Positions 14,718 to 14,783 of a stretch of DNA of 14,783 nucleotides are shown one piece after another. The position numbers and the translations under genes were made by a program. Source of the stretch: Gammaproteobacteria bacterium (GTDB taxonomy: Bacteria; Pseudomonadota; Gammaproteobacteria; Pseudomonadales; Litorivicinaceae); the NCBI GenBank assembly GCA_002717305.1, contig PBDH01000011.1:30189-44971 (forward strand), given 5' to 3'. The first letter of the stretch is position 1, and every line of letters begins with the position of its first letter. Below the pieces are notes generated by a model, which was given only the letters and a program-made list of their open reading frames with translations, was not told the DNA's origin and made no database searches.

Positions 14718-14783
14718 CAAATCCCTTCAGATTTTTGAGGGTGCTGCTTCTTGGGTGGCTTTTCAATCAAGTTGAGCGCATGG
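14717..14783 (-). CDS. C-terminal tail of an unidentified protein upstream of holD (partial)
   Basis: Only the last 21 residues fall in the window, ending in EKPPKKQHPQKSEGI and TGA. The stop shares one base with the holD-like ATG (TGATG), a typical coupled junction, which is the main reason to believe this frame. A lysine/proline-rich hydrophilic tail fits a protein C-terminus. The family cannot be identified from so little; the gene continues beyond the right edge. Confidence 0.6.
   Translation of the reverse strand, partial: HALNLIEKPPKKQHPQKSEGI

Noticed and set aside
1..14783. Search for CRISPR arrays, insertion sequences, tRNA genes, attachment sites and defence genes
   Set aside because: No direct-repeat array, transposase, integrase, tRNA-like cloverleaf or defence domain was visible; all long frames are accounted for by metabolic or housekeeping genes.

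Overview
The window looks like chromosome from a gammaproteobacterium, probably a marine one with a compact genome. The grounds are a homodimeric-type pyruvate dehydrogenase E1 (aceE) behind a PdhR/FadR-family regulator, an AmpD amidase, a FabY-class ketoacyl-ACP synthase of the kind known from Pseudomonas, and a holD-rimI pair. Base composition looks near 50% GC (judged by eye). Genes are tightly packed, with 1-8 bp overlaps and two convergent pairs that overlap at their 3' ends. I see no mobile element, phage gene, CRISPR array, rRNA or tRNA.

Left block (1-3955, minus strand): a D-2-hydroxyacid dehydrogenase, then the PdhR-like regulator, then aceE, which runs off the left edge. Two copies of a TGGTCNGACCA operator, 21 bp apart, lie just upstream of the regulator, so the regulator probably controls itself and aceE.

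Middle block (4169-11150, plus strand): a TRAP transporter (dctP, dctQ, dctM), an amidase-signature hydrolase, a 66-residue membrane protein, an LldD-like FMN 2-hydroxyacid dehydrogenase and an AEC-family permease. A strong hairpin terminator separates dctP from dctQ, probably so that the soluble binding protein is made in excess. From dctQ to the small membrane protein the genes overlap by 1-4 bases. The binding protein resembles TakP (2-oxoacid binding) and the oxidase is lactate-dehydrogenase-like, so this looks like a scavenging unit for 2-hydroxy or 2-oxo acids. The amidase may release such an acid from an amide, as in the mandelamide pathway. The products would enter metabolism at pyruvate, next to a pyruvate dehydrogenase operon. 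The substrate is inferred, not shown.

Right block (11143-14783): housekeeping genes. ampD (minus) and fabY (plus) diverge. rimI and a holD-like gene (minus) form an operon whose first visible member is only the C-terminal tail of an unidentified protein. fabY and rimI overlap at their 3' ends.

No clearly new biological system is evident. The most unusual parts are the amidase/hydroxyacid-oxidase/TRAP combination, the small membrane protein with an eight-G tract, the paired operators, and the enlarged HolD-like protein.
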